From NCBI GenBank assembly GCA_965220465.1, contig CBDCPZ010000019.1, positions 1 through 64,000 of the forward strand: 64,000 nt of DNA, read 5' to 3'. Shown here in pieces: positions 52,521-61,563 of the stretch (its first letter is position 1; each line of letters opens with the position of its first letter). The notes beneath the pieces are model-generated. The model saw only the letters and a program-made list of their open reading frames with translations, had not been told where the DNA came from and did no database searches. Position numbers and translations under genes: made by a program. Source of the DNA: JAHDHW01 sp965220465 (lineage in GTDB: Bacteria; Bacteroidota; Bacteroidia; Chitinophagales; Saprospiraceae).

Positions 52521-54323
52521 TCATTTTGTAAATAAATCTTCCAACGTTTTTGGGCGGTTTTTAGTTTCCCATTTAAACCCTTCCAGCTTGAATAAGTTTT
52601 GATCTGCTTTTTGCATCGGTGTAAGTGCCCCATTTGGTTTATCATAATACCTGATATCATCAACTTTATTGTCTCCAAAATAAATCATCATTTCGCTGCA
52701 AATCGATTTATTAACTCCAATATATGCATCTTCGTCATCCAATAAGTAATACACAGTTTCAGCATTTCCTTCCACCTTCATTCGGCGGATATTACTTTCT
52801 TCAAAAAAAGCGGTTACGTATTTTCCTTTTATCTGATTAAAATACAACTCATCAGGAGAGTTGATTATGAAAGATTTATTGGTTAATAAAATCTTTTCGA
52901 TTTTGTCGTTCGCCATTTGAATGTGCAGCGTGTCAGCAGAAAACTGTGAGGTATCAGACCAAATAATTGGCTCATGGTAAAAATGAAAAATTGAATCTCC
53001 TGTATTATACGACAACGAATCACAAATCGCCTGCAAATCACTTTTAAAAATACGAACATCATTATAAGCAATTAAAGTGCGAAGACTATCTTCCGGATTT
53101 TCCCGGAAAGAGACCAAAGTATCGGAAGTCATCCACAAAGAGTCATCATCTACCATAGAGATTAACATTGGTCGACCACCTTTAGCTAAAATGTAATCTG
53201 TATCTTTTTTATAATCAACTTCTTCACAAATAATGGTTAAATTTTCAGCCGTATCAACCCAGATAACATTGCCTTCAGCATGTCCAATTCCCAGCTCATC
53301 ATTAAATTCCACGACATTAGCTTCCAATATTTGCGAGCCATCAACAATCAGCGAACGGCCTTTTGTTTTGTACAACTCATTGCTCGAATCATATTCTATA
53401 GTATCTGAAACGATATGCTGTTTTTCGCTATTATAAATTGCATTACCTTCCATAAAGGTGACTTCAGTTTCCTCAATATAACGCATCCTATCGGCAGTAG
53501 CCTTTTTGTCATTTTCAGTGAAGCGTGCATTTTTATCAAGAATCACCTCTTTTAATTTCCCATCATAGATTATTGTATCTGCGGTAGCTCGTTTTTCCCC
53601 TTTAACAAATTGAGCTTTTTTATACAATTTGGCATCACGGGTTGCAGTGTTGTAAAAACCACTTTCACAATAGATTTTGCTTTCATTCTGAATAATTCGC
53701 GTAGGCCCGTGGAATGTCGCAATATTTGTCGTTGTATTGTATTGAAGCGTATCACAACTCAGCGAAAATTCAGGGTCAACCACATTTACAGTATCTTTAA
53801 AAAAAGCATCGTTGGTTGCAACATAATAATACCCGCGACGACTAGTCAATTGAGTAGAGTCGTTGACCAGGGTAGCTCCGGTATAATATGAAGCTATTTT
53901 TGTTTTGAGATTATAAATCAACTGTTCTGTGTATAATTCTTTGTCCTTATTTAACAATGATACATTCCCAAAAAGCTCTGCTATTTGCTCATCCCCTTGA
54001 TAAGACAATGAATCGGCAAATATTGTAAGCGTATCGCCTTGTTGAATAATTACATTTCCTTGAGCTGTCAGATTGTTCTCAGAGGTGAACAAAACCGCAG
54101 TGTCACAAGACATAAATGTAGGACCTTGCCGTAGTGAAACATTTCCTTCCAGGTATCGAGTTTCAATTCCATCTTTAGTGATACCCTTAAAAATATCTGA
54201 ATATTTGATAATTAACTTTTCGGCTTTGGCAGTATCATTTTCAACAGATACGACTTGTGCCAACAGCTGATAATTTCCAATTATCATCAAAAAAAGGAAA
54301 ATATATTTTAAACTTAATTTCAT
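52521..54323 (-). CDS. OstA-like protein (LPS transport LptA/LptD-N fold)
   Basis: This 600-residue protein has a signal peptide (ending QLLAQ, about residue 22) and long OstA/LptA beta-jellyroll arrays (about 35-560). Repeated units look like YLEGNVSLRQGPTFMSCDTAVLF, LTAQGNVIIQQGDTLTIFADSLSY and AELFGNVSLLNKDKELYTEQLIY. The family forms the periplasmic bridge that carries lipopolysaccharide to LptD. No membrane barrel domain is present, so it is the OstA-like bridge type common in Bacteroidota. It lies 22 bp upstream of the BatE-like gene, forming a small envelope operon. Confidence 0.92.
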   Translation of the reverse strand: MKLSLKYIFLFLMIIGNYQLLAQVVSVENDTAKAEKLIIKYSDIFKGITKDGIETRYLEGNVSLRQGPTFMSCDTAVLFTSENNLTAQGNVIIQQGDTLTIFADSLSYQGDEQIAELFGNVSLLNKDKELYTEQLIYNLKTKIASYYTGATLVNDSTQLTSRRGYYYVATNDAFFKDTVNVVDPEFSLSCDTLQYNTTTNIATFHGPTRIIQNESKIYCESGFYNTATRDAKLYKKAQFVKGEKRATADTIIYDGKLKEVILDKNARFTENDKKATADRMRYIEETEVTFMEGNAIYNSEKQHIVSDTIEYDSSNELYKTKGRSLIVDGSQILEANVVEFNDELGIGHAEGNVIWVDTAENLTIICEEVDYKKDTDYILAKGGRPMLISMVDDDSLWMTSDTLVSFRENPEDSLRTLIAYNDVRIFKSDLQAICDSLSYNTGDSIFHFYHEPIIWSDTSQFSADTLHIQMANDKIEKILLTNKSFIINSPDELYFNQIKGKYVTAFFEESNIRRMKVEGNAETVYYLLDDEDAYIGVNKSICSEMMIYFGDNKVDDIRYYDKPNGALTPMQKADQNLFKLEGFKWETKNRPKTLEDLFTK

Positions 54324-54433
54324 TAAATGTCTTCTATTCAGAATAGTTAAAACGAATTCAAAGGTGCTTCAGTTATGAACATTATCTTATTTATTTTCAA
54401 TTTGCGGTTAATTAAACAAATGCTAACATTATT

Positions 54434-55600
54434 TCATGAATCAAAAACCATTTGAGCGACTTCTTCTCCAATTAAACTACCGATGGCCACGCCCATCCCT
54501 CCCATCCTGACGGCTACAAATACATTTTCTGAATGTTTTTTGACGATCGCATTTTTGGAATTTCCAACCCCAAGAATTCCACTCCACCAGTTATCAATCT
54601 CGACGGATTGGTATGGAAGAATCACCTCTTTGAGAAGCTTTTGCAAAGCCTCTCGAATCATCTGAGTTGTTCCATATTCATCCGTAAATTCTTTTTCAAG
54701 AGATAAATTTCGACCACCGCCTAACAAAATACGTTGATCGATATTTCTAAAATAAAAGTAACCTTTGTCATAATGAAAACATCCTTCAAAAGGTAAATCA
54801 TGAATGGGTTTAGTAATGAGAACCTGATTTCGGGCGGGTTTTACGTCCAATTCGGGTACCAGATGCCTAGCAAAACCATTTGTGGCAATAATCAACCTGG
54901 AAGCGTCAAGCTCCCATTGATTCTGACTATATAGTTTAACTCCATTCGCTGAACTTTCAAAGGATTCAATATTGATCCCCGTAAATAATTCAACGCCAAT
55001 TTCATGTGCAAGACCAAGCAGCGATTTCATCATTAATCCGGTATGAATCTGTCCTTCAGCATCATTTAAAATCAAGTGTTTAACTCCTTTAAATCCAAAC
55101 TGTTTTATGGATTCGTCTGCAATACTGTAAATTGATTTCCTGGCGGTGATCTGATTTAATTTTTGATTAAAATACTCCAGCTTTTCTGTACATTTCTGAA
55201 ATTCATTTTCTTCGTTTGACCTGAACAATTCAAAACCTCCAAATTCACGGTAATCTAATTTCTTGTCTCCCAGCCGCTCTCTCAACCGCTGCAAGCCGCT
55301 CCATCGTTTTTCAACAAGGTCAAAAACTTCTGTTTCCGAATGATTTTCAAGATCATCAACCAGTTCACTCATACTTCCAAAGCAAGCAAATCCGGCATTT
55401 TTAGTACTGGCACCGGATGGAATCGAACCTCGTTCAAAAACAACAATTTTCTGTTTTGGAGAAAGCGTTTTTAAATGGATTGCAGCGCTCAAGCCAACAA
55501 TTCCACTACCAATAATTGCTATATCGATTCCCTGAAAAAAAGTTGTCCTTTCCCAATAGCTTAACTGTGGATGATTTGTATGGCTATTTTGTCGTTTCAT
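54434..55600 (-). CDS. FAD-dependent oxidoreductase (DAO family)
   Basis: This 388-residue D-amino-acid-oxidase-fold protein has the N-terminal FAD motif DIAIIGSGIVGLSAAIHL (about 26-43), a GASTKNAGFACFGS substrate-side block and the C-terminal RMGGMGVAIGSLIGEEVA dinucleotide-fold end (about 366-383). It likely oxidises an amine or amino acid. ATG 55600 is chosen because the upstream TTG 55609 lies in a -7 promoter box (55607-55614), which would make the mRNA nearly leaderless. It is monocistronic. Confidence 0.92.
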   Translation of the reverse strand: MKRQNSHTNHPQLSYWERTTFFQGIDIAIIGSGIVGLSAAIHLKTLSPKQKIVVFERGSIPSGASTKNAGFACFGSMSELVDDLENHSETEVFDLVEKRWSGLQRLRERLGDKKLDYREFGGFELFRSNEENEFQKCTEKLEYFNQKLNQITARKSIYSIADESIKQFGFKGVKHLILNDAEGQIHTGLMMKSLLGLAHEIGVELFTGINIESFESSANGVKLYSQNQWELDASRLIIATNGFARHLVPELDVKPARNQVLITKPIHDLPFEGCFHYDKGYFYFRNIDQRILLGGGRNLSLEKEFTDEYGTTQMIREALQKLLKEVILPYQSVEIDNWWSGILGVGNSKNAIVKKHSENVFVAVRMGGMGVAIGSLIGEEVAQMVFDS

Positions 55601-55606
55601 AAATCG

Positions 55607-55614
55607 CAAAAATA
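55607..55614 (-). promoter_or_regulatory. Bacteroidota -7 box of DAO-family gene
   Basis: TATTTTTG on the minus strand ends only 7 bp before ATG 55600, predicting a leaderless or near-leaderless transcript and ruling out the TTG start at 55609. No -33 box is seen at 19-21 bp. Confidence 0.5.
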
Positions 55615-55756
55615 GTTAAATTACTTATTTAATTGTCATACAAAACGATAGAGTGATGAAGATTTGAGGTTTAAAAATAATGCTAAAGTGTTGTATTTTT
55701 TTGATTGGGTTAGATGAGAAGAATTAGATATGCCGATTCGAATTTCATCATTTTTT

Positions 55757-55764
55757 TATCTTTG
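55757..55764 (+). promoter_or_regulatory. Bacteroidota -7 box of DUF4293 gene
   Basis: TATCTTTG, then GCAAGG, lies 48 bp before the DUF4293 start. It matches TAnnTTTG; the -33 region is poor. Confidence 0.55.
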
Positions 55765-55811
55765 CAAGGAAAGGATTAATTATCAATGCATCTAAATTTC
55801 AATTTTAAAAA

Positions 55812-56261
55812 ATGATACAAAGAATTCAATCGATATTTTTACTTTTGGCTGGTGCGTGTGCTTTTGCATTGTTTGCTGTTCCTTTTGGGACAACAACTGA
55901 ACCCGTTGCCGAATCTGCAATTTATATGGATTCGGTTTATAATATTCAGGACAACATGGGTTTGTTAGTCTTGTTTTGCATAGCCGGAGCACTGGCTTTA
56001 GCCAGTATTTTTATGTTCAAAAACCGTAAAACTCAATTGATCGTTGGCAGATTAGCAATGGTTGCAAATATAATTGGATTCATTCTCGTCATTGTTTTTT
56101 ACGTTAACAATGGAGCTGAATTAAAAGCATTAAGTGTAGATGATCAGGAAAATTATTTTGGATTTTCTCTTCCTTTGATTTTTTTGATTTTCGCAATCCT
56201 GGCTCAAAGAGCAATATCAAAAGACGATGAATTGGTCAGGTCTTCCGATCGATTAAGATAA
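55812..56261 (+). CDS. DUF4293 membrane protein
   Basis: This 149-residue protein has four transmembrane helices (about 5-25, 49-68, 76-97 and 114-130) and the DUF4293 start MIQRIQSIFLLLAGACAFALF. The family is confined mainly to Bacteroidota and has no known function. It has its own promoter box and terminator and lies divergently from the DAO gene. Confidence 0.92.
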   Translation: MIQRIQSIFLLLAGACAFALFAVPFGTTTEPVAESAIYMDSVYNIQDNMGLLVLFCIAGALALASIFMFKNRKTQLIVGRLAMVANIIGFILVIVFYVNNGAELKALSVDDQENYFGFSLPLIFLIFAILAQRAISKDDELVRSSDRLR

Positions 56262-56280
56262 ATTACTTTTTCTAAAAACT

Positions 56281-56316
56281 AAAAGTCCTTCAAACAACAG
56301 TGCTTGAAGGACTTTT
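56281..56316. terminator. Bidirectional terminator
   Basis: A perfect 13-bp stem (56281-56293 with 56304-56316) has A-rich and T-rich flanks. It serves the plus-strand DUF4293 gene and the minus-strand exbD pair. Confidence 0.85.
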
Positions 56317-56337
56317 AAAAATTTTTATTTCAAAAAG

Positions 56338-56817
56338 TTATTTACCCTTTTTGCCTGTTTTTGGCTTAGCGGAATAATTAACTTTCAATTGCCCAGATTT
56401 TCTAAGTTGTGTTTTAACGTCTTGAACGATCCCCATGGTTACTTCACCATCAACTCGCAAAGAAGTAACAATCTTTGGACGTTTTTGCTCCATCACCTTA
56501 ATTCTGTGTTGCTCCAAAAACAAAGGAATCTCATTTACATCTGAAATCTTATCTCCTAATTGCATTCGTGGAGAAGTACCATAAATCTCTTGAAATTTAA
56601 TTTTTGGCTTTCCAATGTAAATGTAATTCACTAATGATTTTTCCTGCAATTTAATCAGTTCGGACGCATTTGGTGTAACTACATTGATCTTTAGCTCTGA
56701 ATCTCTCAACACGGTAACCACCATAAAGAAAAACAAAAGCATAAAAATGATGTCCGGTAATGATGCCGTAGAAATCGCAGCACCTGTTGACCCTCTTTTC
56801 TTTTTAAATTTTGACAT
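56338..56817 (-). CDS. ExbD/TolR family biopolymer transporter (second)
   Basis: This 159-residue single-pass inner-membrane protein has a transmembrane helix (about 16-40) beginning SLPDIIFMLLFFFMVVTVL, with the conserved proton-carrying Asp, then a periplasmic ExbD domain. It works with ExbB as part of a proton channel that energises TonB or a related envelope machine. It is the last gene of the ExbB - membrane protein - ExbD - ExbD operon. Confidence 0.92.
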   Translation of the reverse strand: MSKFKKKRGSTGAAISTASLPDIIFMLLFFFMVVTVLRDSELKINVVTPNASELIKLQEKSLVNYIYIGKPKIKFQEIYGTSPRMQLGDKISDVNEIPLFLEQHRIKVMEQKRPKIVTSLRVDGEVTMGIVQDVKTQLRKSGQLKVNYSAKPKTGKKGK

Positions 56818-56879
56818 AATTCATTTTTTTTGGTTGAGTAATAACGGCAGTTTTTCGAATATTAAAAATCCAAAACCGT

Positions 56880-57428
56880 TTATTCCTCACCAAAAGCAGT
56901 TGGTTCTGCTTCTGAAAGTACAAAAGGTATTTTTGATCTTATTTCCTTTCTCATGTTATCCGGTAATTCCTCGCTATAATCCTTCCCATACAATTTTCGG
57001 CATTCTTCATCCCATAGCTCATTATAAGCTGCTTTTAATTCATTGTAAACTTCCAGGTAGGTTTTATAATTAGTACCTCGGTCATTTTTCAATGAAATAA
57101 TTGCTTTTGTTGGCATTTCAGCAAGATCTTCTCGTTTCTTAGGATTGGAAATAAATTCCTTTGCTCTCTCTTTCAGATCAGATATATCTTCCAGTTCACC
57201 TCTTACGAGAAGTTGATTTTGAGCATTTACAAGTACAGCGAATACGTTTCTTTTATTCAACTTTGTAATGTCAGGTTCTTCTTCGGACCAAGGTGGCAGT
57301 TTGACCATAATCCCCTTGTCCTCAACAATTTGAGTGGTTACAAGGAAGAAAATAAGCAAAAGAAACGCAATGTCGGCCATAGAGCCTGCATTGATTTCGT
57401 TTGACATTCTGGATTTATTCCTAGCCAT
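56880..57428 (-). CDS. ExbD/TolR family biopolymer transporter (first)
   Basis: This 182-residue ExbD protein has the transmembrane helix MADIAFLLLIFFLVTTQI (about 17-34), which carries the conserved Asp, followed by a periplasmic domain with an insertion of Asp/Glu/Lys-rich helices longer than in typical ExbD. It is 10 bp downstream of the small membrane protein gene. Two different ExbD proteins with one ExbB are common in Bacteroidota and probably form a heteromeric channel. Confidence 0.92.
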   Translation of the reverse strand: MARNKSRMSNEINAGSMADIAFLLLIFFLVTTQIVEDKGIMVKLPPWSEEEPDITKLNKRNVFAVLVNAQNQLLVRGELEDISDLKERAKEFISNPKKREDLAEMPTKAIISLKNDRGTNYKTYLEVYNELKAAYNELWDEECRKLYGKDYSEELPDNMRKEIRSKIPFVLSEAEPTAFGEE

Positions 57429-57437
57429 AAGTTTTCG

Positions 57438-57920
57438 TTATTTAAAGAAGTTAAGGATTTCCGAACCAATAAATGCTAACACAGCAATAACTCCTAAAAC
57501 AATAGCAGTCATAATTCCGCCACTGATCAATCCGTAATCACTTAGTGAAACTTCGTATTTTGTCATTGGAGCCGAAATATATTTCGGAATTTCGTCAATT
57601 GAACCAGGTACCATATTAGAAGCTACAATAAATATCAAAATAATTACAGCAAATCCTATGATCCCCATCATCGATGATTTAAAATCAGTTACGACGTGAT
57701 AAATACCAAAGCCTAACATCAGTATGAAACAAATGACTGTAAGGAAAATAGAGGCAGAAATACCAAAGTTAAAAATATTTGATTCTGAACCTCTTTTATC
57801 AGCAACCAGGCTATTAAAATCATCTAATCCGGAGAAGGCTACACCTAAGAAGATCACGGTAATAAGCGCCCCCAGACCAAATGCAATCAACTGCCCGTTT
57901 TTCGTTAAAAATTTATACAT
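57438..57920 (-). CDS. Multi-pass membrane protein within exbB-exbD operon
   Basis: This 160-residue protein has four transmembrane helices (about 11-28, 53-73, 85-102 and 134-156). It is placed exactly between ExbB (20 bp upstream) and ExbD (10 bp downstream), an arrangement repeated in many Bacteroidota. I do not recognise a named domain. Its position implies a role in assembly or function of the proton channel (inference). Confidence 0.8.
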   Translation of the reverse strand: MYKFLTKNGQLIAFGLGALITVIFLGVAFSGLDDFNSLVADKRGSESNIFNFGISASIFLTVICFILMLGFGIYHVVTDFKSSMMGIIGFAVIILIFIVASNMVPGSIDEIPKYISAPMTKYEVSLSDYGLISGGIMTAIVLGVIAVLAFIGSEILNFFK

Positions 57921-57939
57921 AATTTATCTTCTTAAATGA

Positions 57940-58671
57940 TTATTTAAATACATTATTTGAAGCCATCACATCAACTAAAGCAATAGAAGCATCTTCCATC
58001 TTGTTGACAATCCCGTCAATTTTCGAAATAATGTAATTGTAAAAAATTTGAAGAATAATTGCTACGATCAATCCAAATACTGTAGTAAGAAGGGCTACTT
58101 TAATACCATCAGCCACAACAGCAGGGGATAAATCACCAACTTCAGCAATCTTGTCAAAAGCCTGAATCATTCCAATTACTGTTCCCATGAAACCAAGCAT
58201 CGGAGCAATAGCAATAAAAAGAGAAATCCAAACCAGTCCTTTTTCAAGCAATCCCATCTGAACTGCACCATAGGAAACAATCGCTTTTTCGACCGCATCG
58301 GGGCCTTGGTTTGCACTTTTTAAGCCTTCATAAAGTACACTGGCAGTAGGGCCTTGTGTTGATTTACAGACTTCCATTGCGCCTTCAACACTTCCTTCTT
58401 TTAAATTTTCATCAATTCTTTCGAGCAATTTGTCTGTATTTGCACTTGCAATATTTAACGTAATGATACGCTCAATACAAAAAGCAAGGCCTAGTATCAA
58501 ACAAACTAATACAAAGCTCATAAATCGCCAGTCACCATCAATGAAATATTTTTTCAAAATTTGATACCCGGATGGTCCTTCAGCAGTTGCTGGTTCCTGA
58601 GCCAAAAGTTCAGTTGCGCCACAAATCATGGCAACACCAAACACAAGCATTATCGCTAATAATTTTCGCAT
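57940..58671 (-). CDS. MotA/TolQ/ExbB proton channel protein
   Basis: This 243-residue protein has an N-terminal helix or signal, a second transmembrane helix (about 52-75, FMSFVLVCLILGLAFCIERII) and the conserved ExbB/TolQ channel pair (about 147-220): LVWISLFIAIAPMLGFMGTVIGMIQAFDKIAE, with VVADGIKVALLTTVFGLIVAI. It forms the pentameric core around the ExbD dimer and energises TonB-type outer-membrane import such as through SusC. It is the first gene of the operon. Confidence 0.94.
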   Translation of the reverse strand: MRKLLAIMLVFGVAMICGATELLAQEPATAEGPSGYQILKKYFIDGDWRFMSFVLVCLILGLAFCIERIITLNIASANTDKLLERIDENLKEGSVEGAMEVCKSTQGPTASVLYEGLKSANQGPDAVEKAIVSYGAVQMGLLEKGLVWISLFIAIAPMLGFMGTVIGMIQAFDKIAEVGDLSPAVVADGIKVALLTTVFGLIVAIILQIFYNYIISKIDGIVNKMEDASIALVDVMASNNVFK

Positions 58672-58789
58672 AATCAGTAAGGTTTTACGAATGTTTTTGA
58701 AGTAATTTATAGTTAGTTAATATGTTTGCTCATTATGTTGTGATATCAAAAATCCTAGACTCTCCGACAACACAATAATTAACAATCGC

Positions 58790-58876
58790 GGAGAGTAAGG
58801 GATTCGAACCCTTGATACCCTTTTGAGGTATACACGCTTTCCAAGCGTGCGCCTTAAACCGCTCGGCCAACTCTCC
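58790..58876 (-). tRNA. tRNA-Ser (GGA anticodon)
   Basis: This 87-nt tRNA has a 7-bp acceptor stem (GGAGAGT/ACTCTCC type), D-arm, anticodon stem CACGC/GCGTG with loop TTGGAAA (anticodon GGA), a long type II variable arm and a T-arm with GGTTCGAATCC. No CCA is encoded. The large variable arm is characteristic of serine tRNA. Confidence 0.95.
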
Positions 58877-59083
58877 AATGTCTGCACCTCAAATTCTGTT
58901 AAACGTGCTATATCTAATACTTGAATTTAATGTGGCTCTTTAACCACAACCGACACAAAAATTGTAAATAAAAGTAACTTTTCAAAATTTTTTGAGGATT
59001 CAAACATATAAAAAGTAATATTTATTGGTAGAACTACACTTAGTTACTTTTATTATTAGTTTTATAACCACTTTTTTTTCTTG

Positions 59084-59869
59084 TCAAATTGCTTTTTCGA
59101 GAGTAACATTCCCGAATACCTTTCCTGCATTTTTACTGGTAATTCTCGCGACTTCTTCCAAAGCTGTTTCTTTAATAGATGCTAATTTTTCCCCAATTTG
59201 GTGTATGTAAGCACTTTCATTTCTTTTCCCACGAAAAGGAGTTGGTGCCAGGTACGGGGAATCTGTTTCCAAAACCAAATGTTCCAGCGAAATTTGTTCT
59301 ACTGTTTTATCCAAACCTGATTTTTTAAACGTTAGCACTCCTCCAATTCCTAAAAAGAACCCAAGATCAATTATTTTTTTAGCTTGCTCCAAACTTCCCC
59401 CAAAGCAATGAAAAATTCCTCTCAGTCGCCCATCATGCTGTTCCTTAACCAGATCAATCGTTAAATCAATAGAGTCTCTGCAGTGAATGACAATTGGAAT
59501 TTCAAGCTCTTTTGCCCAATTGGCCTGAATCCGGAAGGCATCTTTTTGCTCTTCAATAAAAGTTTTATCCCAGTAAAGGTCAGTTCCGATCTCTCCAACA
59601 GCCACAAAAGGTCTTTTTTGCAACCACTTTTCAACAATTGCCAGCTCTTCTTTATAATTACTTTTCACGGAGCAAGGATGCAATCCCATCATCGCGTAAC
59701 ATTCTCCGGGATATTTCTCCTCCATCGCAAACATATCATCAATTGTGCTGCTGTCTACATTTGGTAGAAAAAACTTATAAATTCCTTTTTCTCTTGCTCT
59801 TTGCAGCACCGCATCACGATCTTCATCAAATTGATGTAAATACAAATGTGCGTGTGTATCAACCAACAT
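59084..59869 (-). CDS. TatD family metal-dependent hydrolase
   Basis: This 261-residue TIM-barrel hydrolase has metal ligands in DTHAHL (residues 4-9), GEIGTDLYWD (conserved Glu), IVIHCRDS (His), GIFHCFGG (His) and LETDSPYLAP (Asp). It is close to the TatD/YcfH branch of magnesium-dependent deoxyribonucleases and proofreading 3'-exonucleases. It is monocistronic, with its own -7 box just upstream. Confidence 0.96.
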   Translation of the reverse strand: MLVDTHAHLYLHQFDEDRDAVLQRAREKGIYKFFLPNVDSSTIDDMFAMEEKYPGECYAMMGLHPCSVKSNYKEELAIVEKWLQKRPFVAVGEIGTDLYWDKTFIEEQKDAFRIQANWAKELEIPIVIHCRDSIDLTIDLVKEQHDGRLRGIFHCFGGSLEQAKKIIDLGFFLGIGGVLTFKKSGLDKTVEQISLEHLVLETDSPYLAPTPFRGKRNESAYIHQIGEKLASIKETALEEVARITSKNAGKVFGNVTLEKAI

Positions 59870-59890
59870 ATCTCTTCAATTTTTGTCTGG

Positions 59891-59898
59891 CAAATGTA
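59891..59898 (-). promoter_or_regulatory. Bacteroidota -7 box of tatD-like gene
   Basis: On the minus strand the sequence is TACATTTG (TAnnTTTG), 21 bp before the ATG at 59869, predicting a leader of about 15 nt. Confidence 0.55.
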
Positions 59899-60185
59899 AG
59901 GCTAAATATTTTTTTAAAGGACCTGCACCAGGTTAAATTTATTTTTTAATAATATGCAAAAAGGAACCTCCCATTTAAAAAATAACAAACACTTTAGTTT
60001 GATTCTATTTAAAAGATACCTGATAAAATCTAAACGTTGTCTCTATTTAGCCATTGCAACCATTTTAAAGACAACTAACCCTTTTCACTGTATGAAAGTG
60101 TTTTTTTAATTTTTTAAAAATTGAATCGTTATATATACTGTAGCATTTTGATTAGAAAATAAAATCCTCTTTTAAATGGTACTTA
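59899..60185. other. Intergenic region between tatD-like and RNase H genes
   Basis: This AT-rich spacer lies between divergent promoters. I see no coding sequence, RNA gene or strong hairpin. Confidence 0.5.
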
Positions 60186-60216
60186 ATTGCACAGATGACA
60201 AGAACTTTTAACTTTG
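60186..60216 (+). promoter_or_regulatory. Bacteroidota promoter of viroplasmin-RNase H gene
   Basis: ATTG (60186-60189, near TTTG) and TAACTTTG (60209-60216) are spaced by 19 bp. Transcription would start near 60223, eight bases before ATG 60231, so in-frame codons upstream of 60231 cannot be used. Confidence 0.8.
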
Positions 60217-60230
60217 CAGAAATTCCATTT

Positions 60231-60866
60231 ATGGCTAAAAAGAAAAAGTACTATGTGGTTTGGGAAGGAAACAATACTGGCGTCTTTGACTCCTGGACAG
60301 AAACGCAACTTCAGATCAAAGGATATCCAAATGCCCGTTACAAATCTTTCAAGACTCGCGAAGAAGCGGTTTCAGCTTATCATGGCAACTTTTCAGATCA
60401 TATTGGAAATACTCCAAAAGCAACAAAAAAAATAGTTAGCGAAGAAGCCAGAAAGGCGATATTATGGGATAGCTTGGCTGTTGATGCAGCTTGTAGTGGC
60501 AATCCGGGTATCATGGAATATCGCGGAGTCGACACAAAAACCAGTGATCAGATTTTTCATGTTGGCCCTTTTAAAAAAGGAACAAACAATGTTGGAGAAT
60601 TTTTAGCGCTGGTACATGGCCTTGCTTATTTAAAAAAAATTGGTAAAGACGAAACGCCTATTTATTCTGACTCCAAAACAGCAATGGCATGGGTTCGCAA
60701 CAAAAAAGTAAAAACCAATCTTAAAAGATCTCCAGTAAATGAACAACTTTTTGAATTGATTGAAAGAGGGGAAAAATGGTTGAAAAAAAACACCTACACT
60801 AATCCAATCTTAAAATGGAATACAGAAGAGTGGGGAGAAATACCTGCTGATTTTGGAAGGAAATAA
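60231..60866 (+). CDS. Viroplasmin-RNase H family protein (RNase HI)
   Basis: This 211-residue protein has an N-terminal caulimovirus viroplasmin domain (about 6-50: YYVVWEGNNTGVFDSWTE, then AFKTRE-like SFKTREEAVSAY) that binds RNA-DNA hybrids, and an RNase HI domain (about 85-211) with catalytic carboxylates in LAVDAACSGNPG (Asp), NNVGEFLAL (Glu), YSDSKTA (Asp) and EWGEIPADFGRK (Asp). It removes RNA from hybrids such as R-loops and Okazaki primers. The start is set by the promoter; an upstream ATG at 60195 precedes the transcription start. Confidence 0.95.
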   Translation: MAKKKKYYVVWEGNNTGVFDSWTETQLQIKGYPNARYKSFKTREEAVSAYHGNFSDHIGNTPKATKKIVSEEARKAILWDSLAVDAACSGNPGIMEYRGVDTKTSDQIFHVGPFKKGTNNVGEFLALVHGLAYLKKIGKDETPIYSDSKTAMAWVRNKKVKTNLKRSPVNEQLFELIERGEKWLKKNTYTNPILKWNTEEWGEIPADFGRK

Positions 60867-60890
60867 TTGTTTTACTATTTCGAAGTTCAT

Positions 60891-60960
60891 GGTTTGTGGT
60901 TTATGGTTAATGGTTAATGGTTAATGGTTTATGGTTTATGGTTTATGGTTTATGGTTTCA
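60891..60960. repeat. Heptanucleotide repeat, 10 variant units
   Basis: Ten head-to-tail 7-bp units of GGTTTAT, GGTTAAT and GGTTTGT type are flanked downstream by TTTCAAACTTCAAAC. The unit is one or two substitutions from the TTTGTGG unit at 31031, but it is imperfect, so this copy is older or under different drift. Confidence 0.9.
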
Positions 60961-60985
60961 TAAATTTCAAACTTCAAACTATAAC

Positions 60986-61549
60986 CTATCTTCTCCTCGC
61001 AAATTTCATTTTATATTCTGCGTTTACGATCCCTCTTTTAATATTCTCCAATTTTCGTTTTACCAATCGACGTTTTATAGGCTTTAAATGTTCTGTAAAA
61101 AGGATTCCATCGATATGGTCATATTCATGTTGGATAACACGCGCATTTATTCCTGTAAATAATTCTTCCTGTTCGACGAAATTTTCATCCAGATATTGAA
61201 GCCTTAATTGCGCAGGACGGTTTACATCACCTCGTACATCCGGTATACTCAAACAGCCTTCTTCAAAGTCCCACGGATCACCCCCTTCCTCGATTTTTTG
61301 TGCGTTGATGAACACCTTTTTTACACCGGTTTCTTTATCTTTCTCTTCATCCATCATTTGCACTGAATCAACGACAAACAAACGAATCGGAAGGCCGATT
61401 TGGGGTGCTGCCAACCCCACACCATTAGCATGATACATGGTATCCCACATGTTTTCAATTAACTGTTCTAGTTCAGGATAGTCCTCATCTATTATTGCTG
61501 CTACTTTTTTAAGAACAGGCTGGCCGAATGCATATATTGGTAAAATCAT
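60986..61549 (-). CDS. def: Peptide deformylase
   Basis: This 187-residue enzyme removes the N-formyl group from nascent proteins using a metal ion. The three motifs are present: GVGLAAPQIG (43-52), EEGCLSIP (96-103, metal ligand Cys99) and QHEYDHIDGILF (140-151, metal ligands His141 and His145, catalytic Glu142). Length and C-terminal basic helix are as in bacterial type I enzymes. It starts 15 bp after the RuvX gene and is probably co-transcribed with it. Confidence 0.98.
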   Translation of the reverse strand: MILPIYAFGQPVLKKVAAIIDEDYPELEQLIENMWDTMYHANGVGLAAPQIGLPIRLFVVDSVQMMDEEKDKETGVKKVFINAQKIEEGGDPWDFEEGCLSIPDVRGDVNRPAQLRLQYLDENFVEQEELFTGINARVIQHEYDHIDGILFTEHLKPIKRRLVKRKLENIKRGIVNAEYKMKFARRR

Positions 61550-61563
61550 CTTGAAAATAAAAT

